Of a DNA stretch of 5,672 nucleotides, positions 1 through 5,194 are shown one piece after another. Numbering within the stretch: the stretch's first letter is position 1; every line of letters starts with the position of its first letter. The stretch comes from Nitrospira sp. (GTDB lineage: Bacteria > Nitrospirota > Nitrospiria > Nitrospirales > Nitrospiraceae). A program made the translations under genes and the position numbers. The stretch covers positions 1 through 5,672 of the forward strand of contig JAKDNQ010000155.1 in NCBI GenBank assembly GCA_030456405.1, given 5' to 3'. A model generated the notes under the pieces. That model searched no databases, was not told the origin of the DNA, and was given only the letters and a program-made list of their open reading frames with translations.

Positions 1-128
1 TGAGCCAGAGTCTCTATCTTCACGACCCTGACGGCAACGAAATCGAACTGTATGTGGATGCGGATGAGTCGGTATGGAAAAACAATCCCGCTGCCGTTCT
101 CGCGCCGACCATACCGTTGCGGTTGTAA
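1..128 (+). CDS. VOC (glyoxalase/extradiol dioxygenase-like) protein, C-terminal end only
   Basis: The first complete codon is at position 3, and 41 residues are visible before TAA at 126-128. The stretch LYLHDPDGNEIELY is the classic last beta strand of the vicinal oxygen chelate fold. There, D-P-D-G-N forms the turn and the Glu in E-L-Y is normally a metal ligand. It is followed by a short tail with a Trp (ESVWKNN) and a proline-rich end, as seen in the CatE-like or catechol-2,3-dioxygenase-like branch of the superfamily. Family members are metal-dependent lyases, dioxygenases or resistance proteins. The substrate cannot be told from this fragment. The gene starts outside the window, and a hairpin terminator candidate follows 26 bases after the stop, so it probably ends its transcript here. 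Family assignment is firm; exact function is not. Confidence 0.85.
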   Translation, partial: SQSLYLHDPDGNEIELYVDADESVWKNNPAAVLAPTIPLRL

Positions 129-154
129 CAGAAGTATTGGGTGTTCATGCTGAT

Positions 155-178
155 TCGACTGCCGCAGTCGATTGTTTC
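155..178 (+). terminator. Probable intrinsic terminator after the VOC gene
   Basis: A 7-bp perfect stem (TCGACTG at 155-161, CAGTCGA at 165-171) has a 3-base loop (CCG) and is followed by the T-rich TTGTTT at 172-177. It lies 26 bases downstream of the VOC stop codon and about 65 bases upstream of the next gene, the right place for a factor-independent terminator. The T tract is interrupted by one G, so strength is uncertain. Confidence 0.55.
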
Positions 179-230
179 TGCAAAATCCGGGTGACTGTAG
201 CTGGCCTCATGGAGATCTGTATCATCTGAG

Positions 231-238
231 AGGAGGTG
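231..238 (+). promoter_or_regulatory. Strong Shine-Dalgarno site of the oxidoreductase gene
   Basis: AGGAGGTG, a near-perfect anti-16S match, has its AGGAGG core (231-236) six bases before the ATG at 243. It is the strongest ribosome binding site in the window and fixes this start. A TATCAT box at 220-225 could be a -10 element, which would leave a very short leader, but no good -35 box is found at the right distance. Confidence 0.75.
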
Positions 239-242
239 CACC

Positions 243-884
243 ATGAAGATCGCATTGATCGGAGCAACTGGTTTTGTCGGGTCGGTTCTCTTGCAGGAAG
301 CTTTGCAGCGTGGCCATGAGGTCACGGCTATCGCGCGGAATCCGGACAAACTGACACCACACGCGAAGCTTCATCCAAAGAAAGGCGATGTCTACAACGA
401 AAACGACGTGGCCAGGTTGGTCACGGGTCACGATGTCGTGATCAGCGCCTTCAATCCGGGATGGACCAATCCGGACATCTACAAACAACAAGTCAAAGGG
501 ACACAAGCCATCATCAACGGCGTCAAGAAAGCCGGCATGAAACGACTTCTGTTTGTGGGTGGGGCAGGCAGTTTGGAGGTCAAACCGGGCGTCCAGTCAG
601 TGGACCTTCCGGATTTCCCGACTGAATACAAACAGGGTGCGCTGGCTACGCGGGAAGCGCTGAATATGCTGCGCAAAGAAACGACCCTCGAATGGTCCTT
701 CCTCTCTCCTTCAACAGACCTTTCGCCGGGCCAACGGACCGGTAAGTTCCGTTTGGGTACGGACCAGTTACTGACGAATGTTCAGGGAGAAAGCCGTATC
801 TCGGTCGAGGACTATGCGATGGCCATGATCGACGAAGTCGAGAAGCCGACGCATATCCGCCGACGTTTTACGGTTGGGTATTGA
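243..884 (+). CDS. NAD(P)-binding oxidoreductase, atypical short-chain dehydrogenase (NmrA/YwnB-like)
   Basis: This 213-residue cytoplasmic protein has a single Rossmann domain. The dinucleotide-binding glycine motif is at the extreme N-terminus (G7-A-T-G10-F-V-G13). It is followed by an AIARNP segment (residues 29-34) whose Arg32 suggests a preference for NADPH. An acidic GDV (48-50) follows, then VISAF (66-70) and the VGGAGS strand (105-110). LSPS (154-157) and the late ISVEDYA motif (186-192) are typical of the PF13460/SDR_a5 group, and the C-terminus RRFTVGY is also typical of the family. Length matches the usual 205-220 residues. Members are annotated as NADH-flavin or quinone reductase-like, or as redox-sensing proteins; the substrate is unknown. 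A very strong ribosome binding site sits six bases upstream. The gene lies between a VOC gene and an OsmC gene, which hints at electrophile or oxidative stress, but that is only inference. Confidence 0.9.
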   Translation: MKIALIGATGFVGSVLLQEALQRGHEVTAIARNPDKLTPHAKLHPKKGDVYNENDVARLVTGHDVVISAFNPGWTNPDIYKQQVKGTQAIINGVKKAGMKRLLFVGGAGSLEVKPGVQSVDLPDFPTEYKQGALATREALNMLRKETTLEWSFLSPSTDLSPGQRTGKFRLGTDQLLTNVQGESRISVEDYAMAMIDEVEKPTHIRRRFTVGY

Positions 885-890
885 ACCGGC

Positions 891-935
891 ATGAGTGAAC
901 CTTCCCACATTGTCTTCCTCCTTCGACATGGATAA
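891..935 (+). pseudogene. Possible remnant of a histidine-phosphatase gene (N-terminus only)
   Basis: An ATG six bases after the oxidoreductase stop opens 14 codons ending in I-V-F-L-L-R-H-G, then TAA at 933-935. A short polar start, a hydrophobic first beta strand and R-H-G is exactly how histidine phosphatases (phosphoglycerate mutase-like, GpmB/CobC/SixA) begin; the His is the phosphorylated catalytic residue. The normal continuation (E-T/S and about 180 more residues) is missing. In another frame, 962-1018 reads T-R-I-R-D-L-L-K-H-D-L-S and ends in TGA at 1016. This could be leftover C-terminal coding sequence, giving an internally deleted gene, but that part is weak. The same DNA in a third frame gives FDMDKTL, resembling a HAD motif I, so coincidence is possible. 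No convincing ribosome binding site precedes the ATG. Confidence 0.4.
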
Positions 936-1010
936 AACGCTGTGTGCCAACGATCGGGCAAACTCGCATCAGGGATTTGCTCAAGCACGATCTCTCGACA
1001 TTACAACAAT

Positions 1011-1015
1011 GGAGG
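1011..1015 (+). promoter_or_regulatory. Shine-Dalgarno site that fixes the osmC start
   Basis: GGAGG lies seven bases before the ATG at 1023. An open frame extends upstream to an ATG at 942, but that start has no ribosome binding site and would add 27 residues unlike any OsmC protein. The site therefore decides for 1023. Confidence 0.75.
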
Positions 1016-1022
1016 TGAAACC

Positions 1023-1448
1023 ATGAAACGAACAGCTTCAGCGATATGGCAGGGCGATCTGAAGAAGGGCACAGGGACGGTGTCCACCGAGAGCGGCGTA
1101 TTGGCGCAGACCCAGTATTCATTCAGTACGCGGTTTGAAAACGGCAAGGGGACGAATCCGGAAGAGTTGATCGCAGCCGCGCATGCTGGCTGCTTTACGA
1201 TGGCGTTGTCGGGGCAGCTTGGAAGCGCCGGACTCACGGCCGACAAGTTGGAGACGACGGCGACGTTGAGTTTCGAGAAGCTCGAGGCAGGCTGGACCGT
1301 GACCCAAATCCATCTCGACGTGAAGGGCAAGGTTCCCAAAGCGGATCAAACTGCCTGGGAGAAGGCGACCACCGCCGCGAAGGCCGGCTGCCCTATTTCG
1401 CGTTTACTCAACACCACCATTACGATGGATGCAAAACTGGAAGCCTGA
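1023..1448 (+). CDS. osmC: OsmC family peroxiredoxin (organic hydroperoxide reductase)
   Basis: The protein has 141 residues, matching the usual length of about 140. OsmC/Ohr proteins are cytoplasmic thiol peroxidases that reduce organic and inorganic hydroperoxides with two redox cysteines. Both are present: Cys57 in H-A-G-C-F-T-M and Cys123 in A-G-C-P-I-S. The S-T-R-F-E segment (35-39) supplies the conserved Arg37. N-P-E-E-L (45-49), just before the first cysteine helix, carries the conserved acidic residue. The N-terminal pattern of A-x-W-x-G-D-L-K-K-G-x-G and S-T-E-S-G-V matches the OsmC branch rather than Ohr. The start is fixed by GGAGG at 1011-1015. It sits about 138 bases behind the oxidoreductase in the same orientation; cotranscription is possible but not shown. 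Downstream lies a GC-rich hairpin region. No unusual residues were seen. Confidence 0.93.
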   Translation: MKRTASAIWQGDLKKGTGTVSTESGVLAQTQYSFSTRFENGKGTNPEELIAAAHAGCFTMALSGQLGSAGLTADKLETTATLSFEKLEAGWTVTQIHLDVKGKVPKADQTAWEKATTAAKAGCPISRLLNTTITMDAKLEA

Positions 1449-1471
1449 CGCCGGAAGGGAGAGGCTGGCGT

Positions 1472-1526
1472 GCAGCCGGGAACGCGCGACGCACCCGGGT
1501 TGCTACGCTGTTCACCAGCGCAGCGT
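1472..1526. repeat. Two GC-rich inverted repeats between osmC and mliC
   Basis: The first hairpin pairs GCAGCCGGG (1472-1480) with CCCGGGTTGC (1494-1503), nine pairs with one bulged G and one G-T pair, loop of 13. The second pairs ACGCTG (1505-1510) with CAGCGT (1521-1526); an alternative tighter form is CGCTG-TTCAC-CAGCG (1506-1520). Neither is followed by a T run on the plus strand, so they are not textbook terminators. They may stabilise the 3' end of the osmC message or weaken read-through into the next gene. Confidence 0.4.
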
Positions 1527-1549
1527 CCTGACCCATCCGAGAGGCAAAC

Positions 1550-1912
1550 GTGAAAGCGCTCATCGCCCTAACACTTACTTCTACCCTGTTCATCTCCGCT
1601 TGCGCGCCGCAAGAGCGGACGGACACCCAAGCTGCGCCATCGACACCGCTGGAGTCTGTTACGCATAACTATCGTTGCGAGAGCGGAAAAACGGTTGCGG
1701 CTGCCTATCCCACTACCGATTCCGCCACGATCCAGTACCAAGGCGTGCGCCACACCCTGCAAATCGCGGTGTCAGGTAGCGGTTCGCGTTACGTCGGTGA
1801 TGGATTTGAGTGGTGGACAAAGAGCTCCGGCGCCGGATCGGAGGGCACGCTTTTCCAACATCAGGCTGATGGCACCACCGGTGAAAGCCTTGAACTTTGC
1901 ACCGCGCTCTAA
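1550..1912 (+). CDS. mliC: MliC-type lysozyme inhibitor lipoprotein
   Basis: This 120-residue protein starts with GTG; GAGAGG at 1539-1544 lies five bases upstream. Residues 1-17 form a lipoprotein signal (positive Lys2, hydrophobic core) ending in the lipobox I-S-A-C with Cys18, so the mature protein should be lipid-anchored. Asp is absent at +2 (Ala19-Pro20), which favours outer-membrane sorting. The mature part has the MliC/YdhA beta-barrel pattern: Y-R-C-E-S-G (41-46), I-Q-Y-Q-G (61-65), then S-G-S-R-Y (77-81) and W-W-T-K (88-91), ending with E-L-C (115-117). In characterised MliC proteins a Ser in the first and a Lys in the second of these segments contact the lysozyme active site. Cys43 and Cys117 probably form the disulfide. 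Its role is inhibition of C-type lysozymes in the periplasm. It is followed 47 bases later by the urea transporter start, with no terminator seen, so cotranscription is possible. Confidence 0.88.
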   Translation: MKALIALTLTSTLFISACAPQERTDTQAAPSTPLESVTHNYRCESGKTVAAAYPTTDSATIQYQGVRHTLQIAVSGSGSRYVGDGFEWWTKSSGAGSEGTLFQHQADGTTGESLELCTAL

Positions 1913-1946
1913 GTGCGGCTTCATTCAGACGTTAATCGCGCTATAC

Positions 1947-1952
1947 AGGGAA
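1947..1952 (+). promoter_or_regulatory. Shine-Dalgarno site of the urea transporter gene
   Basis: AGGGAA is the only purine-rich site here. The ATG at 1954 would be only one or two bases away, whereas the in-frame ATG at 1960 is seven to eight bases away. The site therefore favours 1960, removing two residues from the longer reading. Confidence 0.5.
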
Positions 1953-1959
1953 CATGTCT

Positions 1960-2985
1960 ATGAAATCGGTCAATGGCCGTGCGACGCGTGCAGTCATTCC
2001 TGCGCAGATATCTTCGACCGGGCTCGTCATTGAAGGCACTTCTTCTTCGCAACTCCTGCTGAGCTTTCTGGACTCGGTTCTTCGCGGCATTGGGCAGGTG
2101 ATGTTGCAGAACAACAGTTACGCAGGCCTTCTCTTTTTGATTGGAATTTTCTACAACTCGATGCTGTTCGGCTGGGCGGTTTTGCTTGGGACGACCGCGA
2201 GTACAGCGACCGCCGTCCTTCTTGAGGTCGATCGTTCTCACGTGCGGGCTGGACTGTTCGGGTTCAACGGCGCGCTCGTGGCCATCGCACTCCTGTACTT
2301 TCTCGAGCCAAGCATCCTGGCCTGGGGCTATGTTGTGCTCGCTGCCGCCTGCACAACGGTCATCATGGCGGCGCTGTTCAAGTTTCTGGACACCTGGAAA
2401 ATTCCCGCGCTCACGGCGCCGTTCGTCTTCACCACCGTATTATTTGTCTTGGCCACCGCGCGTTTCGGCCGTCTGCATTCGACAGGCGTTCTGCCGACCG
2501 CCGGGCTTCCAAAGGCAGCAACCGTTGAGGGCATCGTGACGGCCTCGACTGTAGGAGAGGGGCTCTTGACCGGCCTCGCGCAGGTCTTCTTCCAAGGCAA
2601 CGCCATCACCGGCGTCTTCTTCGCAGTAGGACTCCTGATCAGTTCGCGGGTGGCCTGTGTCGCCGCTCTCCTGGGTTCATTCGTGGGGTTGCTCGTCGCG
2701 TGGGGCATGGGGGCTGCCGAGCCGGCGATTCGTGCCGGAGCCTTCGGCTTCAACTCCGTCCTGACAGCGATTGCGCTTGGTAGCGGGTTTTTTGTACTGA
2801 ATGTCGCCTCAGCGGCATACGGAACACTTGCCGTAGTGACGACGGCAGTCGTGTTCGCTGCCATGTCAGCTGCGCTGGAGCCTCTTGGGATGCCGGCGCT
2901 GACGTCGCCTTTTGTGTTGGTCGTGTGGCTCTTTTTGCTGGCGAGTCCACTCTTTCAGCGGCTTCGAACTAGGACAAACACATGA
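1960..2985 (+). CDS. Urea transporter (UT family)
   Basis: This inner-membrane urea channel has 341 residues from the preferred ATG at 1960 (343 from the ATG at 1954). It consists of two homologous halves about 163 residues apart, the hallmark of the UT family (PF03253). The first half has Q-V-M-L-Q-N-N from residue 46, F-G-F-N-G at 100-104 and I-P-A-L-T-A-P-F at 148-155. The second half has Q-V-F-F-Q-G-N from 208, F-G-F-N-S at 262-266 and M-P-A-L-T-S-P-F at 311-318. The P-x-x-T-x-P-F copies are the UT signature; their threonines line the pore in solved structures. The first position of each signature, usually Leu, is Ile and Met here. About ten hydrophobic segments are visible, and the C-terminus is short and basic. 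It would let urea flow down its gradient to a cytoplasmic urease, but no urease gene lies in the window. Length is typical and no frame damage is seen. Confidence 0.92.
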   Translation: MKSVNGRATRAVIPAQISSTGLVIEGTSSSQLLLSFLDSVLRGIGQVMLQNNSYAGLLFLIGIFYNSMLFGWAVLLGTTASTATAVLLEVDRSHVRAGLFGFNGALVAIALLYFLEPSILAWGYVVLAAACTTVIMAALFKFLDTWKIPALTAPFVFTTVLFVLATARFGRLHSTGVLPTAGLPKAATVEGIVTASTVGEGLLTGLAQVFFQGNAITGVFFAVGLLISSRVACVAALLGSFVGLLVAWGMGAAEPAIRAGAFGFNSVLTAIALGSGFFVLNVASAAYGTLAVVTTAVVFAAMSAALEPLGMPALTSPFVLVVWLFLLASPLFQRLRTRTNT

Positions 2986-3008
2986 TGATGGGTAGCGGCC
3001 TATCTACC

Positions 3009-3071
3009 ATGCGAAAGCCTCGGTCCTTCAATAGGGCTCCGATCTGGATGAAGAAACGTGTAAGGTTGTAA
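3009..3071 (+). CDS. Hypothetical 20-residue basic mini-ORF upstream of lapA
   Basis: ATG to TAA encodes 20 residues, of which eight are Arg or Lys, including a K-K-R-V-R-L end. It ends seven bases before the ATG of the LapA-domain gene, close enough for translational coupling. That gene itself has only a weak ribosome binding site (AAGG, 13 bases away). No good Shine-Dalgarno site precedes the mini-ORF; a GGG lies about 14 bases upstream. It may be chance in a 93-base gap. I do not recognise it. Confidence 0.15.
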   Translation: MRKPRSFNRAPIWMKKRVRL

Positions 3072-3078
3072 CTACGCG

Positions 3079-3372
3079 ATGGGGAAACTGATTGTTGCCG
3101 TGGTCTTCGCGCTGCTGATCGCTATGTTTGCGATTCAGAACCATAGCGTCGTGACCGTACGATTGTTCTCCTGGGAGTACGAGACTTCCCTCGCGTTGGT
3201 CATCCTCAGCGCTGTGACGATTGGCGCTCTGCTCACGTTCGTGGCTTCGTTGGGGAGTCGCATCAGACGTACTCGGGAATCCCGCGAGCTCGCCACCACT
3301 GTCCGTCGCCAAGGTGAGCGCATTCGGGAGTTGGAGAAGTCTGACCAGAAACCGCCGGTTTCGGAGGCATAG
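3079..3372 (+). CDS. LapA-domain (DUF1049) inner-membrane protein
   Basis: The 97-residue protein has two membrane helices (about 3-20 and 39-60) forming a hairpin, followed by an Arg/Glu-rich, probably coiled cytoplasmic tail (61-97). Between the helices is the family motif: A-I-Q-N (18-21), then V-T-V-R-L-F (25-30) and a Trp. This is the pattern of the lipopolysaccharide assembly protein A domain. In E. coli, LapA works with LapB in controlling LPS synthesis and LpxC turnover; many genomes carry stand-alone LapA-domain proteins of unknown role, and no lapB-like gene is seen next to this one. It follows the urea transporter by 93 bases. The start is the first ATG of the frame, with a poor Shine-Dalgarno match, so expression may be low or coupled. 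A strong hairpin lies 27 bases downstream. Confidence 0.85.
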   Translation: MGKLIVAVVFALLIAMFAIQNHSVVTVRLFSWEYETSLALVILSAVTIGALLTFVASLGSRIRRTRESRELATTVRRQGERIRELEKSDQKPPVSEA

Positions 3373-3399
3373 TCTCTCCCCTTTTGCTTATGCCTCGTC

Positions 3400-3424
3400 C
3401 GTTGAGGGCTTGTGGCCCTCAACG
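3400..3424. terminator. Strong hairpin between convergent genes, possible bidirectional terminator
   Basis: A perfect 10-bp stem (CGTTGAGGGC at 3400-3409, GCCCTCAACG at 3415-3424) has a 5-base loop, TTGTG. It lies between the plus-strand LapA gene (ends 3372) and the minus-strand porin (ends 3528). No T run follows on either strand, so it is not a textbook intrinsic terminator. The location between converging genes still makes transcript ending or 3'-end protection the best guess. Confidence 0.55.
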
Positions 3425-3527
3425 ATGTCCATTCAACGCACCATCCACGTGTCAATCGGGATGCCAACTACGAACCAGAAAGGGGCCACCTCACACCGAC
3501 CCCATCAACAGGTACCTGACCCGTTCT

Positions 3528-4799
3528 TTAATACTGCAACTGTACGGCCATGACATATGTATCGACATGCTGACCCGTTGATCCAGGACCGTAAGCCAAG
3601 TTCTGCCCATTAAATGTACTGGCGCCGCCGATATTGCCGGTTCGCCAGTACGTCGAGAGGCGCGCATTGAAACCGGAAATGACATAGTTCAGACCGAGTT
3701 CAAATTCTTCGCGTACACCGGCAAACTGCGCGTTCAGGCCGGTATATCGCCCGTAGGGCTGGAACCTTCCGATCCCGATCTCCTGCGGAAATAAATAGAG
3801 GGCGTACCCGGTCCATGATGTCCCGCCGAACATGCAAAAGCAGTCTGCTTGTGTAAATGCGGCGGCGGCATCCTGTGCCCAGTACCGTTTGAACTCCGCG
3901 TTGACCGTGAACACGCCGGCGTTCTCAAGTACTTTTTCAAACAGAAGATCGGTCACCGCACTTCCGAATGGACTCCTATTTAACAATGAACCGGACCCAC
4001 TATTCTGATACTCTCCCCCTACTCCAAGCGCGAGAATATCACCGGCTGCTCCAAAATACGTCCCGCTGCTGTAGTACCCCGGATTCGACTCGTCGTTCAG
4101 CAAGTTCCAGGTGATACGTCCCGCGTACTTCAGATGGTCTCTTTGATTGGGACCCGCGCCTGCCGCTGACTGGAGTCCGGTGAATATCGACGCAATGTAT
4201 TGCACATGTGTCCCGCCCGGATGGATTTTTCCGAAGAAGACCGCGCCATTGTCACGGCCATAGAGACCAGCCCCACCTGTGCCGAAGTTCCCGCTGAAAT
4301 CGGCTTGGTTGAGCGGTGTTCTAAAGCCGTCGAAGACCGCAAGGTAAAACGGACCACTCAATTCGCCTCGCTCCGTCGGCACCAAGGTGCGTCCGACCCA
4401 GATGTTCACCATTTCATTGAACTCGAACTGCCCGATCGCATCGAGCAGACCGATGGTCGCGTTAGAGGCGGACCCTGGACCACCTCCCACGACCGAACAG
4501 TTAAAGCACTCGGTGTTAAACGTGAACCCGACGTATTTGTGAATCCTTCCGTTGAGATAGATACGAGCATTGTTCACACCGAAGCTGTTGCTGTATTGTG
4601 CGCCGCTCGCCGACCCATCTTCTACCGCATTGAAACTGAGACGGGCGCCCATTCCGACGGAAATCCATTTGTCGTCGTCGACCTTAATCTTGGCGCCTGC
4701 GTATGCAGTGGGGACCATGGATGCCAGTCCAGCCATCAGCGCTATGGCCGCACAAACAACCAAACGGACTTTCCATCGTCCTTGTGTACTCACATTCAT
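3528..4799 (-). CDS. Outer-membrane porin, phosphate-selective porin O/P-like
   Basis: The protein has 423 residues from the ATG at 4799. Residues 1-34 form a Sec signal peptide: basic Arg and Lys, a long hydrophobic stretch, and a cut after A-Y-A. The mature part alternates polar and hydrophobic residues with many Gly, Tyr and Phe, as beta-barrel strands do. V-N-N-A-R-I-Y-L-N-G (75-84) with K-Y-V-G-F-T-F, and the closing strands F-E-L-G-L-N-Y-V and Y-V-M-A-V-Q-L-Q-Y, match the OprO/OprP group. The final residue is an aromatic Tyr, the usual barrel-assembly signal. Such porins pass small anions or other solutes; selectivity cannot be told here. A GTG at 4820 would add seven residues, but GAGAGG at 4809-4814 favours the ATG. 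Odd points are four cysteines in the mature chain, C-F-N-C (98-101) and C-F-C (320-322), rare for a barrel. It converges with lapA and diverges from the ROK gene. Confidence 0.85.
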   Translation of the reverse strand: MNVSTQGRWKVRLVVCAAIALMAGLASMVPTAYAGAKIKVDDDKWISVGMGARLSFNAVEDGSASGAQYSNSFGVNNARIYLNGRIHKYVGFTFNTECFNCSVVGGGPGSASNATIGLLDAIGQFEFNEMVNIWVGRTLVPTERGELSGPFYLAVFDGFRTPLNQADFSGNFGTGGAGLYGRDNGAVFFGKIHPGGTHVQYIASIFTGLQSAAGAGPNQRDHLKYAGRITWNLLNDESNPGYYSSGTYFGAAGDILALGVGGEYQNSGSGSLLNRSPFGSAVTDLLFEKVLENAGVFTVNAEFKRYWAQDAAAAFTQADCFCMFGGTSWTGYALYLFPQEIGIGRFQPYGRYTGLNAQFAGVREEFELGLNYVISGFNARLSTYWRTGNIGGASTFNGQNLAYGPGSTGQHVDTYVMAVQLQY

Positions 4800-4808
4800 A
4801 GGTAACAG

Positions 4809-4814
4809 CCTCTC
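4809..4814 (-). promoter_or_regulatory. Shine-Dalgarno site that fixes the porin start
   Basis: Read on the minus strand this is GAGAGG, nine bases before the ATG at 4799. It lies inside the longer reading from the GTG at 4820, so it supports the shorter protein with a standard signal peptide. Confidence 0.6.
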
Positions 4815-4853
4815 ATGCACTGTTGGATTGCGTTGCTTTCCTCCCAGAGGTCG

Positions 4854-4864
4854 TTGCTTGACTT
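4854..4864 (+). repeat. Left copy of an 11-bp inverted repeat (TTGCTTGACTT)
   Basis: This 11-mer recurs exactly, on the opposite strand, at 5074-5084. With flanks, 15 of 18 positions agree (C-R-TTGCTTGACTT-W-R-CAC). Both copies lie in the control region between the porin and ROK genes, 210 bases apart. They could be binding sites of one regulator acting on both genes or, since both contain TTGACT, part of promoters. No convincing -10 box is found at the correct spacing from either copy; the best is TAAGAC at 4881-4886 behind the left one. Confidence 0.5.
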
Positions 4865-4876
4865 AGCACGTCAAGC
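4856..4876. promoter_or_regulatory. Palindrome GCTTGAC-N7-GTCAAGC in the porin leader
   Basis: Perfect 7-bp arms (4856-4862 and 4870-4876) surround the seven bases TTAGCAC. The left arm is part of the 11-bp repeat. It lies about 55-75 bases upstream of the porin ATG and downstream of the candidate porin promoter. It could therefore be a repressor operator or, in RNA, a hairpin in the 5' leader. Confidence 0.45.
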
Positions 4877-4929
4877 TATCTAAGACTCCCTTGTCATGGC
4901 TCGCCAACTCCGCCCTCCAATTTCCCGAC

Positions 4930-4958
4930 GCTATATCATGTCACTGCGCGGAAGTGAA
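4930..4958 (-). promoter_or_regulatory. Candidate promoter for the porin gene
   Basis: On the minus strand TTCACT (4953-4958) and TATAGC (4930-4935) are 17 bases apart, each matching four of six consensus bases. A TG dinucleotide sits one base before the -10 box, an extended -10 feature. Transcription would start near 4923 and give a leader of about 125 bases that contains the GCTTGAC palindrome. Confidence 0.35.
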
Positions 4959-5041
4959 GCGCTGAAGACAGTTGCGATGCGCATTGGGATATCGGCATCA
5001 CGGGTTCAATGATTCATGGGCGATCGAATCCGCTCGCTCAC

Positions 5042-5052
5042 CCCACAGTGGG
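5042..5052. repeat. Short palindrome CCCAC-A-GTGGG
   Basis: Five-base arms surround one central A, about 145 bases before the ROK gene start. It has operator-like symmetry, but it is short enough to occur by chance. Confidence 0.25.
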
Positions 5053-5073
5053 AGCACACATTTACGCGGTGTA

Positions 5074-5084
5074 AAGTCAAGCAA
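5074..5084 (-). repeat. Right copy of the 11-bp inverted repeat
   Basis: AAGTCAAGCAA on the plus strand is the exact reverse complement of 4854-4864. It lies about 110 bases before the ROK gene ATG. Its orientation relative to that gene mirrors the orientation of the left copy relative to the porin gene. Confidence 0.5.
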
Positions 5085-5194
5085 TGAGGTGGCCCGGATT
5101 TGACAGAGTTCAAAAGGCGCCGGCCTCAGATCGACGGCATGAGTGACCATGCAGAGAGGGAGAGGCGACGGCGACGGTTGGAAAGGAAGTCATT

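Larger units (their letters stand above)
4877..5194. other. Divergent intergenic region without a gene
   Basis: All frames are interrupted and I recognise no RNA gene. It holds a candidate porin promoter (4930-4958), the right copy of the 11-bp repeat and an odd palindrome. There are also two weak stem candidates: GCGC at 4946-4949 with 4959-4962, and GATGC at 4976-4980 with GCATC at 4995-4999. A TTGACA box at 5100-5105 lacks a matching -10 box. The ROK gene promoter is presumably here but is not identified. Confidence 0.6.

Noticed and set aside
942..1022. 27-codon upstream extension of osmC from the ATG at 942
   Set aside because: No ribosome binding site precedes it and the extra residues are absent from the OsmC family; GGAGG directly before 1023 marks the true start.
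895..1023. Frame containing FDMDKTL, resembling a HAD hydrolase first motif
   Set aside because: It has no ATG before the motif, covers only about 40 codons and shows no further HAD feature; the overlapping R-H-G frame begins with a proper ATG.
1941..1953. TATACA just before the urea transporter as a -10 promoter box
   Set aside because: No -35 box lies at 16-18 bases upstream, and the transcript would start on top of the ribosome binding site.
2328..2864. Open frame of 178 codons on the minus strand inside the urea transporter
   Set aside because: Its Ala/Thr/Pro-rich translation is what the reverse strand of a GC-rich membrane-protein gene gives; the urea transporter frame is unmistakable.
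4200..4805. Open frame of 201 codons on the plus strand opposite the porin gene
   Set aside because: It lies fully antisense to a clear signal-peptide-bearing barrel protein, lacks any recognisable motif and has no ribosome binding site.
5000..5034. GGTTCAATGATTC stretch resembling a tRNA T-arm
   Set aside because: The arm does not close properly and no anticodon arm, D-arm or acceptor stem can be built around it.
5100..5128. TTGACA as a -35 box for the ROK gene
   Set aside because: The sequence 16-18 bases downstream is GC-rich with no acceptable -10 box, and the site does not fit a sigma-54 GG-N10-GC pattern either.
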